DNA of 64,000 bases from Herbiconiux ginsengi (GCF_900107435.1 NZ_FNPZ01000001.1:1336960-1400959); one strand, 5' to 3'; shown: positions 1-9,025, counted from the first letter of the stretch. The notes: generated by a model from the letters alone, not told the origin. A program made the numbers and translations.

Positions 1-217
1 ACTGCAGGATGCCGAAGCCCAGCCCGTAGCCGAGCAGCCAGCGCACCTTCACACCGGGCCATTTCACGAACAACGCGGTCGGGATGGCCAGCACGAGAAA
101 GCGCAGCCCGACCAGGAAGAACGGCGGATAGTGCTCGAGCGAGAAGTGGATGGCGACGAAGTTCACGCCCCAGAGCAGCGCGACGAGTCCGGCCAGTAGT
201 CGATCGCGGAGGGGCAT
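1..217 (-). CDS. EamA/DMT-family transporter, N-terminal fragment
   Basis: The reverse strand encodes about 72 residues beginning MPLRDRLLAGLVALLWGVNF and running off the left edge, so only the first two transmembrane helices are visible. The Trp-Gly-Val-Asn-Phe stretch in helix 1 and the following FLVGLRFLVLAIP helix are typical of the EamA half-repeat of drug/metabolite exporters in the cytoplasmic membrane. The substrate cannot be told. The start is the only ATG in frame before the preceding noncoding stretch. The family call is good; everything beyond the fragment is unseen. Confidence 0.8.
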   Translation of the reverse strand, partial: MPLRDRLLAGLVALLWGVNFVAIHFSLEHYPPFFLVGLRFLVLAIPTALFVKWPGVKVRWLLGYGLGFGILQ

Positions 218-320
218 GCCCTCAGCCTCGCGCGCACGCCCCCACCCCACAAGCAACGCTTGCTTCATCCACGATGTGGCTGCTCTTCAGCCCGGCCCGC
301 GCCCCGATCGCGCGACGCGG

Positions 321-584
321 CTACCGCCCGTGCTTGGCGAGGATGGTGTCGAGGTCGATGCGCTTGAGCGTGCCGGCCCAGTCGAAGCTGCGCGCCGTGG
401 CGATCGCGGCGTCTTCGGCGAGCACCTTGCCGTTGCGCTCGATGGTCACGCCGGCCGGGGCCGCGTCGTTCAGGATGCGCAGGATCTCGTCGTTCACCGC
501 CTCCGCGTCGAAGTCGGCGCCGTAGCGGGCGTAGACATCTGCATTGACGGTGTAGTTCAGGATGGTGATTTCAGTGTGGGTCAC
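321..584 (-). CDS. Small conserved-looking hypothetical protein (87 aa)
   Basis: The reading frame gives a compact acidic protein (core around TEITILNYTVNADVYARYGA, ending LDTILAKHGR) with no membrane segment and no motif I recognise. The predicted pattern is mixed beta/alpha, with a repeated Ile/Leu periodicity near residues 25-40. The start is uncertain. GTG at 584 has a GGAGGG stretch directly against it, which is too close for a normal ribosome site. An in-frame ATG at about 638 with GGTGAG upstream would add 18 residues. It faces away from the DUF3054 gene, so the 585-677 gap should hold both promoters. Confidence 0.6.
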   Translation of the reverse strand: MTHTEITILNYTVNADVYARYGADFDAEAVNDEILRILNDAAPAGVTIERNGKVLAEDAAIATARSFDWAGTLKRIDLDTILAKHGR

Positions 585-677
585 CCCTCCATCTTCGCCC
601 AGATGTCTCAGGTGGGATAGCGGTCGGCGCGTCGCCATCGACTCACCGCACCCAGATGCGCCGCCTAGACTCCTCGG

Positions 678-1097
678 GTGAGTTCTGCATCGGTGTCGCC
701 CCCGCCCGCCCGCGTCTCGGCACGCCGCGCGAGCAGGAGGACGCTCGTGCTGGCGGTCGTGCTCGATGTCGCCCTCATCGCGGTCTTCGTGCTGATCGGT
801 CGGCGGAGCCACGACGAGGACTCGGCGCTCATCGGCTTCCTCACCACGCTCTGGCCGTTCCTCGCCGGCGCAGCCATCGGGTGGGTGGCGTCGCTCGCGT
901 GGCGGGCTCCGTTGCGTCTCGCGCCCACCGGCGTCGTGGTCTGGGCGGCCGCCGTGGTGGGAGGGATGCTCCTGCGCATCCTCTCGGGCCAGGGCGTGCA
1001 GTGGAGCTTCGTGATCGTCACGGCCGTGGTGCTCGGCGTCTTCCTCGTCGGCTGGCGGGCCATCGCCCTGTTGGTGCGTCGCCTCCGTCGGCGGTAG
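678..1097 (+). CDS. DUF3054 family membrane protein
   Basis: A 139-residue protein with four hydrophobic helices (about residues 22-42, 48-70, 80-100, 108-130) between a basic N-terminus and a basic RRLRRR tail. The length, the four-helix layout and the polar DEDSALIGFLTTLWPFLAGA segment fit the DUF3054 family of actinobacterial inner-membrane proteins, whose function is unknown. Translation is placed at GTG 678. It is followed after 50 bases by the molybdoenzyme gene on the same strand, so co-transcription is possible. Confidence 0.75.
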   Translation: MSSASVSPPPARVSARRASRRTLVLAVVLDVALIAVFVLIGRRSHDEDSALIGFLTTLWPFLAGAAIGWVASLAWRAPLRLAPTGVVVWAAAVVGGMLLRILSGQGVQWSFVIVTAVVLGVFLVGWRAIALLVRRLRRR

Positions 1098-1147
1098 CTC
1101 CGGCGCGCACACGGTCGGCGCACAGCCGCGCGTTCCTATGATGAGGC

Positions 1148-2692
1148 ATGCGACCAAGACTCTGGGCCGCGGCCTCGGGAGTGGTGGCCGCGGGAACCGT
1201 GCTCGCCACCGCCGAGCTGATCGCGCTGTTCGCGGGCTCGGAGTCGAGCCCCCTGTTCGCCGTCGGTTCGCTCGTGATCGACCTCGCGCCGCCCGGCGTG
1301 AAAGACACCGTCATCCAACTCTTCGGCACCGGCGACAAGGCCGTGCTGCTCATCCTGCTCGGTGTCGTGGTGCTGGTGCTCGCCGGCCTCGTGGGCATTC
1401 TCGAGCTCCGTCGGCCGCCCTTCGGCACCGCGCTGCTCGTGGTGGTGTCGGGCGTGGCCGTTCTCGCGGTCTCCACCCGGTCGGGCGCCGGCGCGTTCTC
1501 GGCCGTGCCGACCGTCATCGGCATGATCGTGGGCGTGCTGGTGCTGCGGATGCTCGTCGGCCGGTTGCGGCGCTGGCAGACCTCCGAGCAGGCCGACACC
1601 CCGCTCCGCGCACAGGCCGGCGTCGATCGGCGCGCCTTCCTCGTGCGCGGGGGCATCTCCGCCGTCGCCGCTCTCGTGGTGGGCAGCGTGGCGCGCACCA
1701 TGAACGCGGCCGCCACCGCCGTGAGCACGGCGCGCGAGGCCATCCTGCTGCCGCCCCCGACGACTCCCGCGCCCGCCATCCCGGCCGGCGCCGAACTCGG
1801 CCTCGACGGCCTCGCCCCCTACCTGACGCCCAACGACAGCTTCTACCGCATCGACACCGCGCTGCAGGTGCCGCAGGTCGAGGCGGCGAGCTGGAGCGTC
1901 AAGGTCACCGGAATGGTGGAGCAGGAGATCGAGCTCAGCTGGGACGAACTGCTCGCCCTCCCGCTCGAAGAGCACGCCGTCACCCTCGCCTGCGTCTCGA
2001 ACGAGGTGGGCGGCGAGTTGATCGGCAACGCCGTGTGGCTGGGCTACCCGATCCGCGAGCTGCTCGCCCGGGCCAAGCCCACCGCCGGCGCCGACATGGT
2101 GCTCTCCCGGAGCACCGACGGGTTCACGGCCGGCACCCCGCTCGAAGCGCTGCAAGACGCCGACCGGGTCGGCATCCTCGCCGTCGGCATGAACGGCGAG
2201 CCGCTCCCCGTGGAGCACGGCTACCCGGTTCGGATGGTGGTGGCCGGCCTCTACGGCTACGTGTCGGCCACCAAATGGGTGGTCGAGTTGAACGTCACGC
2301 GCTTCGCCGACGCGGAGGGCTACTGGACCCCGCGCGGCTGGTCGGCTCTCGGCCCGATCAAGACCGAGTCGCGGATCGACGTTCCGCGAGGCGGCGCATC
2401 CGTCTCCGCCGGCACGGTGCCCGTGGCCGGGGTCGCCTGGGCCCAGCACACCGGCATCGAGAAGGTCGAGGTGCGGATCGACGACGGCGACTGGGCCGAG
2501 GCCCGGCTCGCCGACACCGCCGGAATCGACACCTGGGTGCAGTGGGTCTACGAGTGGCAGGCGCAGCCCGGCTCGCACACCGTCGCGGTGCGGGCCACCG
2601 ACCGGTCCGGATACACCCAGACCTCCGACGAGGCGCCTCCGGCACCCGACGGGGCGACCGGTTGGGACAGCGTGAGTGTGAGCGTGAGCTGA
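1148..2692 (+). CDS. Membrane-anchored sulfite-oxidase-family molybdopterin oxidoreductase
   Basis: A 514-residue protein. Residues 1-145 contain about four transmembrane helices. A second signal-like segment starts at DRRAFLVRGG (about 160-185). Residues 230-400 carry the oxidoreductase molybdopterin-binding domain, and residues 405-514 look like the Ig-like Mo-co dimerisation domain. Cys282 in the VTLACVSNEVGG motif is the expected molybdenum ligand of the SUOX/YedY family. The catalytic part is predicted to lie outside the membrane. The physiological substrate is unknown; members act on sulfite, S- or N-oxides. No cofactor genes are nearby. The 54-base spacer before the LAL regulator contains a short C4-GATC-G4 dyad. 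Confidence 0.85.
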   Translation: MRPRLWAAASGVVAAGTVLATAELIALFAGSESSPLFAVGSLVIDLAPPGVKDTVIQLFGTGDKAVLLILLGVVVLVLAGLVGILELRRPPFGTALLVVVSGVAVLAVSTRSGAGAFSAVPTVIGMIVGVLVLRMLVGRLRRWQTSEQADTPLRAQAGVDRRAFLVRGGISAVAALVVGSVARTMNAAATAVSTAREAILLPPPTTPAPAIPAGAELGLDGLAPYLTPNDSFYRIDTALQVPQVEAASWSVKVTGMVEQEIELSWDELLALPLEEHAVTLACVSNEVGGELIGNAVWLGYPIRELLARAKPTAGADMVLSRSTDGFTAGTPLEALQDADRVGILAVGMNGEPLPVEHGYPVRMVVAGLYGYVSATKWVVELNVTRFADAEGYWTPRGWSALGPIKTESRIDVPRGGASVSAGTVPVAGVAWAQHTGIEKVEVRIDDGDWAEARLADTAGIDTWVQWVYEWQAQPGSHTVAVRATDRSGYTQTSDEAPPAPDGATGWDSVSVSVS

Positions 2693-2746
2693 GCTTAACC
2701 CCCCGATCGGGGAGGGATTCCCTAGAGTAGTCAACGAGGTGGGGTT

Positions 2747-5392
2747 GTGAGGGAAGTCGATCAGGGTGCGGTGGCGAGTCGCCGTCGACCCGGTTTCGCC
2801 GGCGCCCCGCGGCTGCCCCGGCAGCTGGTCGACCGGCCGCGACTGGTGCGGAGACTCGACACCGACGCACCGCTCACGATCGTGCGCGGGGTCGGCGGAG
2901 CGGGCAAGACCGTTCTGATGGCCGAGTGGGCGCGCACGCGATCCGCTGCCGATCGTCCGGGCCAATGGGTGTCGCTGCGTCGCCAGCCCTCCACCCGGCT
3001 CTCCTTCTGGCGCGACGTGGTCGATGCCACCATCGACTCGGGCATCGAGACCGGCGACTCGCCGCTCGCGAACCTCGTGGCCTCCCTCGGGAGGTCCGAC
3101 GACCCCCGCGCCACTCTCGTACGGGCCTTCGCGCGACTGCCCGAGGGCATCCACCTGATCATCGACAACTACGAGCGCGTCGACGACGAGGACGTGCACC
3201 TCGACCTGCTCGATGTGCTCGAGCACTGCCACGAGGTGCGCGTGACCCTTGCCACCCGGTCGATGGCGGGGCTGGATGCCGCGTTGCTGTCGCTGCGGGT
3301 CGACACCGAGATCGTGGGGCCCGAAGCCCTGCGCTTCGACGATCAGGAGGTCGCGGAGCTGTTCCGGCGGGCCGGAGCCGTCGCCTCGCCCGAGGTGGTG
3401 GCGGCGGTGCAGGGCGCCACCGACGGACTCGCGCTCCCGGTGCGCGCGGCGGCCAGCACGTTCGTGAGCGAGGGCCGCATGCTCGAGCCGCACGACATCC
3501 GCGTTCCGGATGCCGTGGTCTCCTACATCGCCGACACCGTGACGTACTTCGCGCCCGACGAACGGGTGCGCACCTTTCTGCTGAGGATCTCGGTTCCCGA
3601 GGGCGTGAGTGTCGCCCTCGCCCGAGACCTGACCGGCGAGGAGCACGCCGAGGACTTCTTGAACCAGGCGGAGTCCAACGGTCTCGGACTCTGGTCGGGC
3701 CAAGGCGAGGGGCTGGTCTTCCGGTTCTCGGGCGTCGTGCGCTCGGCGCTCTACGGAGAACTCGTGGCGCACCTGCCCGAGCAGGTGCCGGTGCTGCGCC
3801 GCCGCTACGCGGCCTGGGCGCGCTCGCACGGGCTCGCCTTCGTGGCTCTGTCGAACGCGGTCGAGGCGGGCGACCTCGAGTTCGCGTCGCGGATCACCCT
3901 GGAGTCGTGGGCTCAGCTGCTCGAGATGCACCTCGTCGAGGTCGTCGGGGTGCTTCAGGTCATTCCGTTGCGCACCATCCGGCACTATCCCCTGCTCGCC
4001 ATGGTGCTCGGGCTCGGCTACGACGCGCTCGGCGACAACCGCATGCGTGCCATCGAGCTCTTCACCCTCGCGATCGCGGCGTCGCGGGTGCGCGCGGGCA
4101 AGACCGATCGCGCGGAGCGCTTCGTGCTGGTGGCCGGTGAAAGCGCCGCCTATCGCCTGAGCGGGCGGTTCGAGCAGGCGGGCAAGTCGGGCGAGAACGC
4201 GCTGCAGATCTTCGAAGAGCTCGCGCCCGCCGATCGCGACGACCTCGAGCGCAACGCCCATCATCTGCTCGCGCACGCCGGCATCTCCCTGCTCTACGCC
4301 GGGCGACCGGATCGCGCACTCGAGGCTTTCCGCGCCGCCTACAGTGCGAGCACGCAGGTGCCGGAGCTGCGTGCCCGGTTGCAGCCGTTGTCGCTGATCG
4401 CAGGCACGCTCGCCCTGAGCGGCGAGATGGTGGAGGCGCGCGAACCGATCGCGCGACTCAACCGGATGACCTGGCCGGAAGGATGGAGCGAGGGCAATCC
4501 GGGCGCCCTCTATCGCCTGGCGCAGGGCTTCGGGGCCCTCGAGCGGTTCCACCCGGTCGGGGCGCAGGCGCACGTCGACGCCCTCGAGCGCTACCTGCCG
4601 GCAAGCGAGCACCGCGGCGCCTTCCTCCTGCTGCAAGCGCTCATCGACATCGCGACGCATCGGCACCGGGCGGGCAGTGTCGAGCTGCAGGTGGCGCTCG
4701 AGCGCGGAACGGGCAACGAGATCCCGCGGGTGATCGGAGAGTGGCTCTCGGCGCTGCTCGCCGTCGAGTACGTGGCCTCCGGCCGGCCGGCGCGAGCGGA
4801 TGCGGTGCTCGCGCACCAGCCCGCCGACGCTCCCGCCGTCATCCTCGTGCGCGCTCTGACGGCGTTACTCGGGGACGATCCGGCCGAGGCCCTGCGCCTG
4901 CTGAACGGGGTGCGGCAGCGCGGCTGGATGAGTCGGCACATCGAGGTGGCGCACGGTCTCGTGCGAGCCGCGGCGCTGCTCCGGCTCGGCAACCATGATC
5001 TCGCCGCCGACATCACCGACGAGACCGTCGCGCTGATGCTCGACCGCGACCTGCGCTTCGAGATCGTGTTCATCCCCGACGTCGACCGCGAGGCGCTGGC
5101 CCGGAACGCCTCGGCGCACGGGCTGACCTCGAGCGTCACCTTCTTCGACTCGGTCGCCGGCCAGCGCTCGTTCCTGCCCTCGGTGCTCGCGCGCACGCGG
5201 CTGACCGACCGGGAGGCCACGGTGCTGCACCAGCTCGTCGAGACCGGCAGCACCGCCGAGATCGCGGCGGCGCTGTTCGTGTCGACCAACACCGTGAAGA
5301 GTCAGTTGCGGAGTCTCTACCGCAAGCTCGGCGTCGCCTCTCGCGATGAGGCTCTCGTCGCTGCTGCCGAGCGAGGGCTCCTCGAGGGCTGA
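2747..5392 (+). CDS. LAL-type (MalT-like) LuxR transcriptional regulator
   Basis: An 881-residue regulator with the large-ATP-binding LuxR architecture. There is a P-loop GVGGAGKT at residues 48-55, an NB-ARC-like region with IIDNYE as Walker B (about 140), a helical TPR-like middle, and a C-terminal LuxR helix-turn-helix from LTDREATVLHQL onward (about 815-875, with the helix VSTNTVKSQLRSLYRKLGV). Such proteins act as ATP-dependent activators that respond to a small molecule; the ligand is unknown. The GTG start has a GAGGTGG site upstream. The stop lies inside a long perfect palindrome shared with the convergent yhgE-like gene. Two other regulators in the window (49421-52009, 60654-62309) have a very similar HTH. 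Confidence 0.88.
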   Translation: MREVDQGAVASRRRPGFAGAPRLPRQLVDRPRLVRRLDTDAPLTIVRGVGGAGKTVLMAEWARTRSAADRPGQWVSLRRQPSTRLSFWRDVVDATIDSGIETGDSPLANLVASLGRSDDPRATLVRAFARLPEGIHLIIDNYERVDDEDVHLDLLDVLEHCHEVRVTLATRSMAGLDAALLSLRVDTEIVGPEALRFDDQEVAELFRRAGAVASPEVVAAVQGATDGLALPVRAAASTFVSEGRMLEPHDIRVPDAVVSYIADTVTYFAPDERVRTFLLRISVPEGVSVALARDLTGEEHAEDFLNQAESNGLGLWSGQGEGLVFRFSGVVRSALYGELVAHLPEQVPVLRRRYAAWARSHGLAFVALSNAVEAGDLEFASRITLESWAQLLEMHLVEVVGVLQVIPLRTIRHYPLLAMVLGLGYDALGDNRMRAIELFTLAIAASRVRAGKTDRAERFVLVAGESAAYRLSGRFEQAGKSGENALQIFEELAPADRDDLERNAHHLLAHAGISLLYAGRPDRALEAFRAAYSASTQVPELRARLQPLSLIAGTLALSGEMVEAREPIARLNRMTWPEGWSEGNPGALYRLAQGFGALERFHPVGAQAHVDALERYLPASEHRGAFLLLQALIDIATHRHRAGSVELQVALERGTGNEIPRVIGEWLSALLAVEYVASGRPARADAVLAHQPADAPAVILVRALTALLGDDPAEALRLLNGVRQRGWMSRHIEVAHGLVRAAALLRLGNHDLAADITDETVALMLDRDLRFEIVFIPDVDREALARNASAHGLTSSVTFFDSVAGQRSFLPSVLARTRLTDREATVLHQLVETGSTAEIAAALFVSTNTVKSQLRSLYRKLGVASRDEALVAAAERGLLEG

Positions 5393-5411
5393 GGCCTCAG
5401 CCCTCGAGGAG
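5378..5411. terminator. 34-bp perfect palindrome, bidirectional terminator
   Basis: A gap-free perfect palindrome centred between 5394 and 5395 (GAGG|CCTC) covers the last codons and stop of the LAL gene and ends one base before the stop of the convergent YhgE-like gene. The RNA from either strand folds into a stem of about 15 bp with a 4-nt loop. No U-tract follows, as is common in high-GC actinobacteria. Confidence 0.7.
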
Positions 5412-5412
5412 G

Positions 5413-7308
5413 TCAGCCGATGAGGGAGGGGCGGAGGTCCCGGAGGGTGCGGTGACGCGTCATCCGGCGAGCCCCGAGGAACGAGATCAGCAGGGCGCCG
5501 AGCAGCCAGCACAGCAGGGCGGTGGCGTCGGCCGCGGCGAGGTCGAGGTTGCCGCCGTACATCAGCTGCCGGATGCCGTCGACCGCGTGACTCATCGGCA
5601 GGATGTTGTGCAGCACCTGCAGCGGCCCGGGCAGCGTCTGCCACGGGAAGGTGCCGCCCGCGGTCACGAGTTGCAGCACCATCAGCACCAATCCGAGGAA
5701 CTGCCCCACGCTGCCGAGCAAGATGTTCAGCGCGAGGATGATCGTGGCGAAGGTCGCCGAGGTGAGCACCATGAAGCCGAACATGCCCCAGCCGTGCTCC
5801 ACCTGGTAGCCGAGGGCGAGCGTGATGATGCCGAACACGGCGGTCATCTGCAGCGCGCCGAGGATGGCGGGGGTCAGCCAGCCGGCGGTGGTGACGGCGA
5901 GGGGCTTCTTCAGCGCCGTGAGGGCGCGGCGGGAGAGCGGCTTCACGATGAGGAAGAGGGCGTAGATGCCGATCCACGCGGCGAGGCTGATGAAGAACGG
6001 AGCCATTCCGGCGCCGTAGTTGCTCGCCTTGGTGACCGCGCTGGTGTCGAGGGAGACCGGGTCGGAGATGGTCTGCGCGGCGGCCTCACGCTGGTCGGCG
6101 GTCTGGTCGGGCACGTCGGCGAGACCGGATTCGAGACCGTCGCGGAGGGTGTCCGCTCCGCCGTTCAATTCGTTCAGGCCGTTGGAGAGGTCGAGTGAGC
6201 CCTGAGCGATCTGCGTGATGCCGGCGGAGAGTTCAGATGCCCCGGATGCCGCGCTCGCGATGCCGTTCGAGAGCGTGGGTGCACTGTCGGCCAGCTGCTG
6301 GGTGCCCGCTGCGACCGCGGCACTACCGGCAGCCAGCTCGCCGATCTTCGCGTTCGCATCCTGCACCTGGGCATTGCCGTCGTCGATCTTGGTGCCGACC
6401 TGGTCGAGCTGCGCCAGGATGGCGGCCTTCTGCTCGGGCGTGAGATCGGTCTGATCGAGCAGTGCGACGATGTCGGCGCGTGCCTGGGGAACCTGGTTCA
6501 CCGCATCCTGAACCGCGGATGCGACCTGGGTCGCCTTCGTCGACAGTTCGGCGTTGCCCGCGGCCACCTGCTGGGCGCCGTCGTTGAGGGCGGCTGCCTG
6601 GGCGGGCAGGTCGGCGGAGCCCGCCTGCAGTTGCTGCAGGCCGTCGTTCAGCTGCAGCGCGCCGATGTTGGCCGATCCGGAGCCCTGGGCGAGCGTCAAC
6701 GCCCCGTGGGCGGCAGTGGTGCTGCCGTCGGCGAGTTTCGTGGCGCCGTCGACGGCCTCCCCCAGGTTGGTGCGCACGGTCGCGAAGCCGTTGAGCAGGG
6801 TGAGCGCAGCCTCCTTGCCCACGCGTTCGGTGATGCTCGCCCGCACCTTCTCGGCCACCTGGCCCGCGATGGTGGTGGCGAGGAAGCTGTTGGTGTCGTT
6901 GGTGGTGAGTTTCACGACGGCCTGCTCGGGCGCGTTGCCGCTGGCCGAGGTGAGCGCGCTCGAGAAGTCGGGGCCGAGGGTGAGGATGAAGTCGAACTTC
7001 CCGTCGCGCACACCCTGTTCCGCGTCGGCGGCGGATGTCACGTGCCAGCCCACCGAGGCGTCTTTCAGCAGTTGGTCGCGCACCTCGTCGCCGTAGTTCA
7101 CGGCCTTGCCGTCAAGGGTGGCGCCGGTGTCTTCGACCACGAGTGCGACCGGCACGTCTTTGAGGTTTCCGTAGGGGTCGTTGTTGGCCCAGAGGTAGAG
7201 GCCCGCGTAGAGCACGGGCACGAGCATCAGCGCCACGAGGGCGAGCCGCGCCATGGAGGAGGCGGTGAGGCGCTTGAGCTCCGAGGCGACGAGGTGGACG
7301 ATCTTCAC
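5413..7308 (-). CDS. YhgE/Pip-domain ABC-2-type membrane protein
   Basis: A 631-residue protein of the YhgE/Pip (phage infection protein) family. It has one N-terminal membrane helix (about 15-38) and a YGNLKDVPVALVVED segment typical of the family. A long, largely coiled-coil and repeat-rich outside region of Ala/Gly/Ser/Leu heptads (LADGSTTAAHG-like) covers about 190-420, and five or six C-terminal helices follow from residue 430. In Gram-positives these proteins resemble ABC-2 permeases or the ESX-like secretion helper EsaA. It is the last gene of the TetR operon and overlaps the upstream gene by ATGA, so export or efflux induced by a TetR ligand is inferred. Confidence 0.85.
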   Translation of the reverse strand: MKIVHLVASELKRLTASSMARLALVALMLVPVLYAGLYLWANNDPYGNLKDVPVALVVEDTGATLDGKAVNYGDEVRDQLLKDASVGWHVTSAADAEQGVRDGKFDFILTLGPDFSSALTSASGNAPEQAVVKLTTNDTNSFLATTIAGQVAEKVRASITERVGKEAALTLLNGFATVRTNLGEAVDGATKLADGSTTAAHGALTLAQGSGSANIGALQLNDGLQQLQAGSADLPAQAAALNDGAQQVAAGNAELSTKATQVASAVQDAVNQVPQARADIVALLDQTDLTPEQKAAILAQLDQVGTKIDDGNAQVQDANAKIGELAAGSAAVAAGTQQLADSAPTLSNGIASAASGASELSAGITQIAQGSLDLSNGLNELNGGADTLRDGLESGLADVPDQTADQREAAAQTISDPVSLDTSAVTKASNYGAGMAPFFISLAAWIGIYALFLIVKPLSRRALTALKKPLAVTTAGWLTPAILGALQMTAVFGIITLALGYQVEHGWGMFGFMVLTSATFATIILALNILLGSVGQFLGLVLMVLQLVTAGGTFPWQTLPGPLQVLHNILPMSHAVDGIRQLMYGGNLDLAAADATALLCWLLGALLISFLGARRMTRHRTLRDLRPSLIG

Positions 7309-8129
7309 GCGGTGGGCTCCGATTCGGGGTGCGTGGTGGGTGCGGTGGGCGTGGACGCCGGGGCTGCGGCGGGCGCGGATTCAGCGGTGGCGGGCGCCGG
7401 GGCTGCGGCGTGCGCGGGGGTGGATGCGGTCGGAGCCGATGACGCGACGGATGCCTGCGGTGTGGCGGGGGCGGAGGTCGACGCGGCGGGTTCCGCTTCG
7501 GCGAGGGGTTCCGGCTCGGGCAAGCGCGCCGGCTCGGGCAGCAGCGGGCCGACGATCTCGGCGGAGGCCTCGCCGCAGACGACGAGCACCGCGAAGTCGC
7601 GCGCCGCGAGGTCGGTGGCGACAGCCAGCCATTCGCGGGGATCGCCGCCGTGCCGGTCAGGGCTCGTGATCACCAGACCCTGCACGCCGCGCCGGAACGC
7701 GGCCAGTTCGGTCAGCACCCGCACGCGCACGCCGGCGGGCACGTCGCCCATCCGCACACCGGCGTAGCGGCTGCCGCCCGCCTGGTCGATCACCTCGGTC
7801 ACCGTCTGGCGTGAGGTGGAGCGTCCGGCGTACATCAGCTCCTCGCGCACCACCCAGCGCAGCAGCAGGTCGGCGGCCGGCTCGCTCACCTCAGGGGCGT
7901 CGACGAGGGCGATCCGCTCGCGCACGAGCGCGGCATCCGCGACGCCGTCGAGAGTCACGGCTCCCGCGTCGGGCACCATGCGTCCGCTGGCGACGAGCGA
8001 GAGCACCGTCGGGTGGTCGCCGGTCTCGGCCACCGCGACGGTGACCCGGCCGGTCTCGAAGACGAGCGAGGTCTCAGGCAGCGGGATGCCGTCGGTGCCC
8101 TTGCTGACGGTGTCGGCGACGATCCTCAT
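7305..8129 (-). CDS. Degenerate ABC-ATPase-like protein without a P-loop
   Basis: A 274-residue protein lying between the TetR regulator and the YhgE-like membrane protein, with ATGA overlaps on both sides. Residues 35-70 keep the pattern that follows an ABC Walker A loop (LSLVASGRMVPDAGAVTLDG, compare G-R-x-x-P-x-x-G-x-V-x-x-x-G), but the loop itself reads ETGDHPTVL instead of GxxGxGKST. No clear signature LSGGQ motif is seen. Residues 225-274 form an Ala/Pro/Thr/Glu-rich tail. It is probably a non-hydrolysing partner or membrane-proximal adaptor of the YhgE protein. The ancestry call is inference from pattern, not from a search. Confidence 0.6.
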   Translation of the reverse strand: MRIVADTVSKGTDGIPLPETSLVFETGRVTVAVAETGDHPTVLSLVASGRMVPDAGAVTLDGVADAALVRERIALVDAPEVSEPAADLLLRWVVREELMYAGRSTSRQTVTEVIDQAGGSRYAGVRMGDVPAGVRVRVLTELAAFRRGVQGLVITSPDRHGGDPREWLAVATDLAARDFAVLVVCGEASAEIVGPLLPEPARLPEPEPLAEAEPAASTSAPATPQASVASSAPTASTPAHAAAPAPATAESAPAAAPASTPTAPTTHPESEPTA

Positions 8130-8944
8130 GCGGTGCGGCCCTTCGATGACGAGGCGGATGCGGTGCGGGTGGCCGCGGTGGTGGCGGCGGTGTGAGCTGC
8201 GGCGTCGCGTCTGCGTGCGACGGGCGCGGAGGTCGCCGCGGTGCGGCCGACGGGGGGAGCGGGAGCGCGTGTGGCGGGCGCCGTCGCGGTGGCCGGAGCC
8301 GACGGGGACGCGAGCTGCGGCGTCGCGTCGAGCAGGGCGTTCGCCTCGCGCCACGACAGTCCCGCGACAGACAGGCCCATCGTCATCACCAGACGGCGCC
8401 CGGCCGCCTCTGACAGGTCGGTGCGCACCGCCTCGTCGAGCACCGCGATCGCGGCGTCTTCGACGAGCCGCGCAAGCGACTCGACCGGCACGTCAGAGCG
8501 GAACCAGCCCGCCTCGACCCCGTCGCGAGCCGCGCGGCGAACGGATGCCCGCACCGGCGCCAGCGCCTCGGCCACCGTCTTCTCGAGCGGCCCGTGCAGC
8601 GCGAGCTGAGCGAGCACGCGCACCTGCTGCACTTCGCCCCACATGGCGGAGCCGATCAGGGCGAGATGGATGCGCGGATCGGCGTCGTGCACGCCGGCCA
8701 GCGCCGCCGAGATGCGGGCGCCGCCGCGCGTGAGCAGCTCGGCGAGCAGCTCGTCGCGGGAGGCGAAGTGACCGTAGAGGGCGCGGCGCGAGAGGCCGGC
8801 CTCGGAAGCCACGGCATCGAGCGACGCCTCGGGATCGAGCCGGAAGACGATGGCGGCCGCAGCGACGATCGCCTCGCGGTTCTCCGCGGCGTCTTTTCGT
8901 GGCGCACGCACTGCGACGCGTGGTGAGCTGGGAAGGGTGGACAC
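8126..8944 (-). CDS. TetR/AcrR-family transcriptional repressor
   Basis: A 272-residue regulator. Residues 20-68 form the TetR HTH (AENREAIVAAAA ... GLSRRALYGHFASRDELLAEL), followed by the all-helical ligand domain to about 205. An unusual Ala/Thr/Pro-rich tail of about 65 residues is unlikely to be folded. The GTG start at 8944 sits about 6 bases past a -10 element whose promoter is embedded in a perfect palindrome, so the gene is probably self-repressed and read from a leaderless mRNA. It heads the operon with the ABC-like and YhgE-like genes, which it most likely controls. Confidence 0.85.
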   Translation of the reverse strand: MSTLPSSPRVAVRAPRKDAAENREAIVAAAAIVFRLDPEASLDAVASEAGLSRRALYGHFASRDELLAELLTRGGARISAALAGVHDADPRIHLALIGSAMWGEVQQVRVLAQLALHGPLEKTVAEALAPVRASVRRAARDGVEAGWFRSDVPVESLARLVEDAAIAVLDEAVRTDLSEAAGRRLVMTMGLSVAGLSWREANALLDATPQLASPSAPATATAPATRAPAPPVGRTAATSAPVARRRDAAAHTAATTAATRTASASSSKGRTA

Positions 8945-8950
8945 GCCCTT

Positions 8951-8984
8951 ACTGTACTAACTTGCACACCATTGTGCAAGTTAG
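8951..8984 (-). promoter_or_regulatory. TetR operator overlapping a leaderless promoter
   Basis: CTAACTTGCACA (8957-8968) and its exact reverse complement TGTGCAAGTTAG (8973-8984) form a 12-bp-arm palindrome with a 4-base centre. On the minus strand TTGCAC (-35), a 17-base spacer and TACAGT (-10, 8956-8951) lie in and beside it. The expected transcription start falls on or next to the GTG start codon of the TetR gene at 8944, so no ribosome-binding site is present or needed. Confidence 0.75.
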
Positions 8985-9025
8985 CCGACGCATCCTTCGC
9001 CGCGGGGGCCACTGTCTGCTGAAAA

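Noticed and set aside
1136-4816. A 1226-codon open frame on the minus strand opposite the molybdoenzyme and LAL genes
   Set aside because: It is an artefact of high GC: very His/Arg/Gly-rich, no domain, and antisense to two clear genes.
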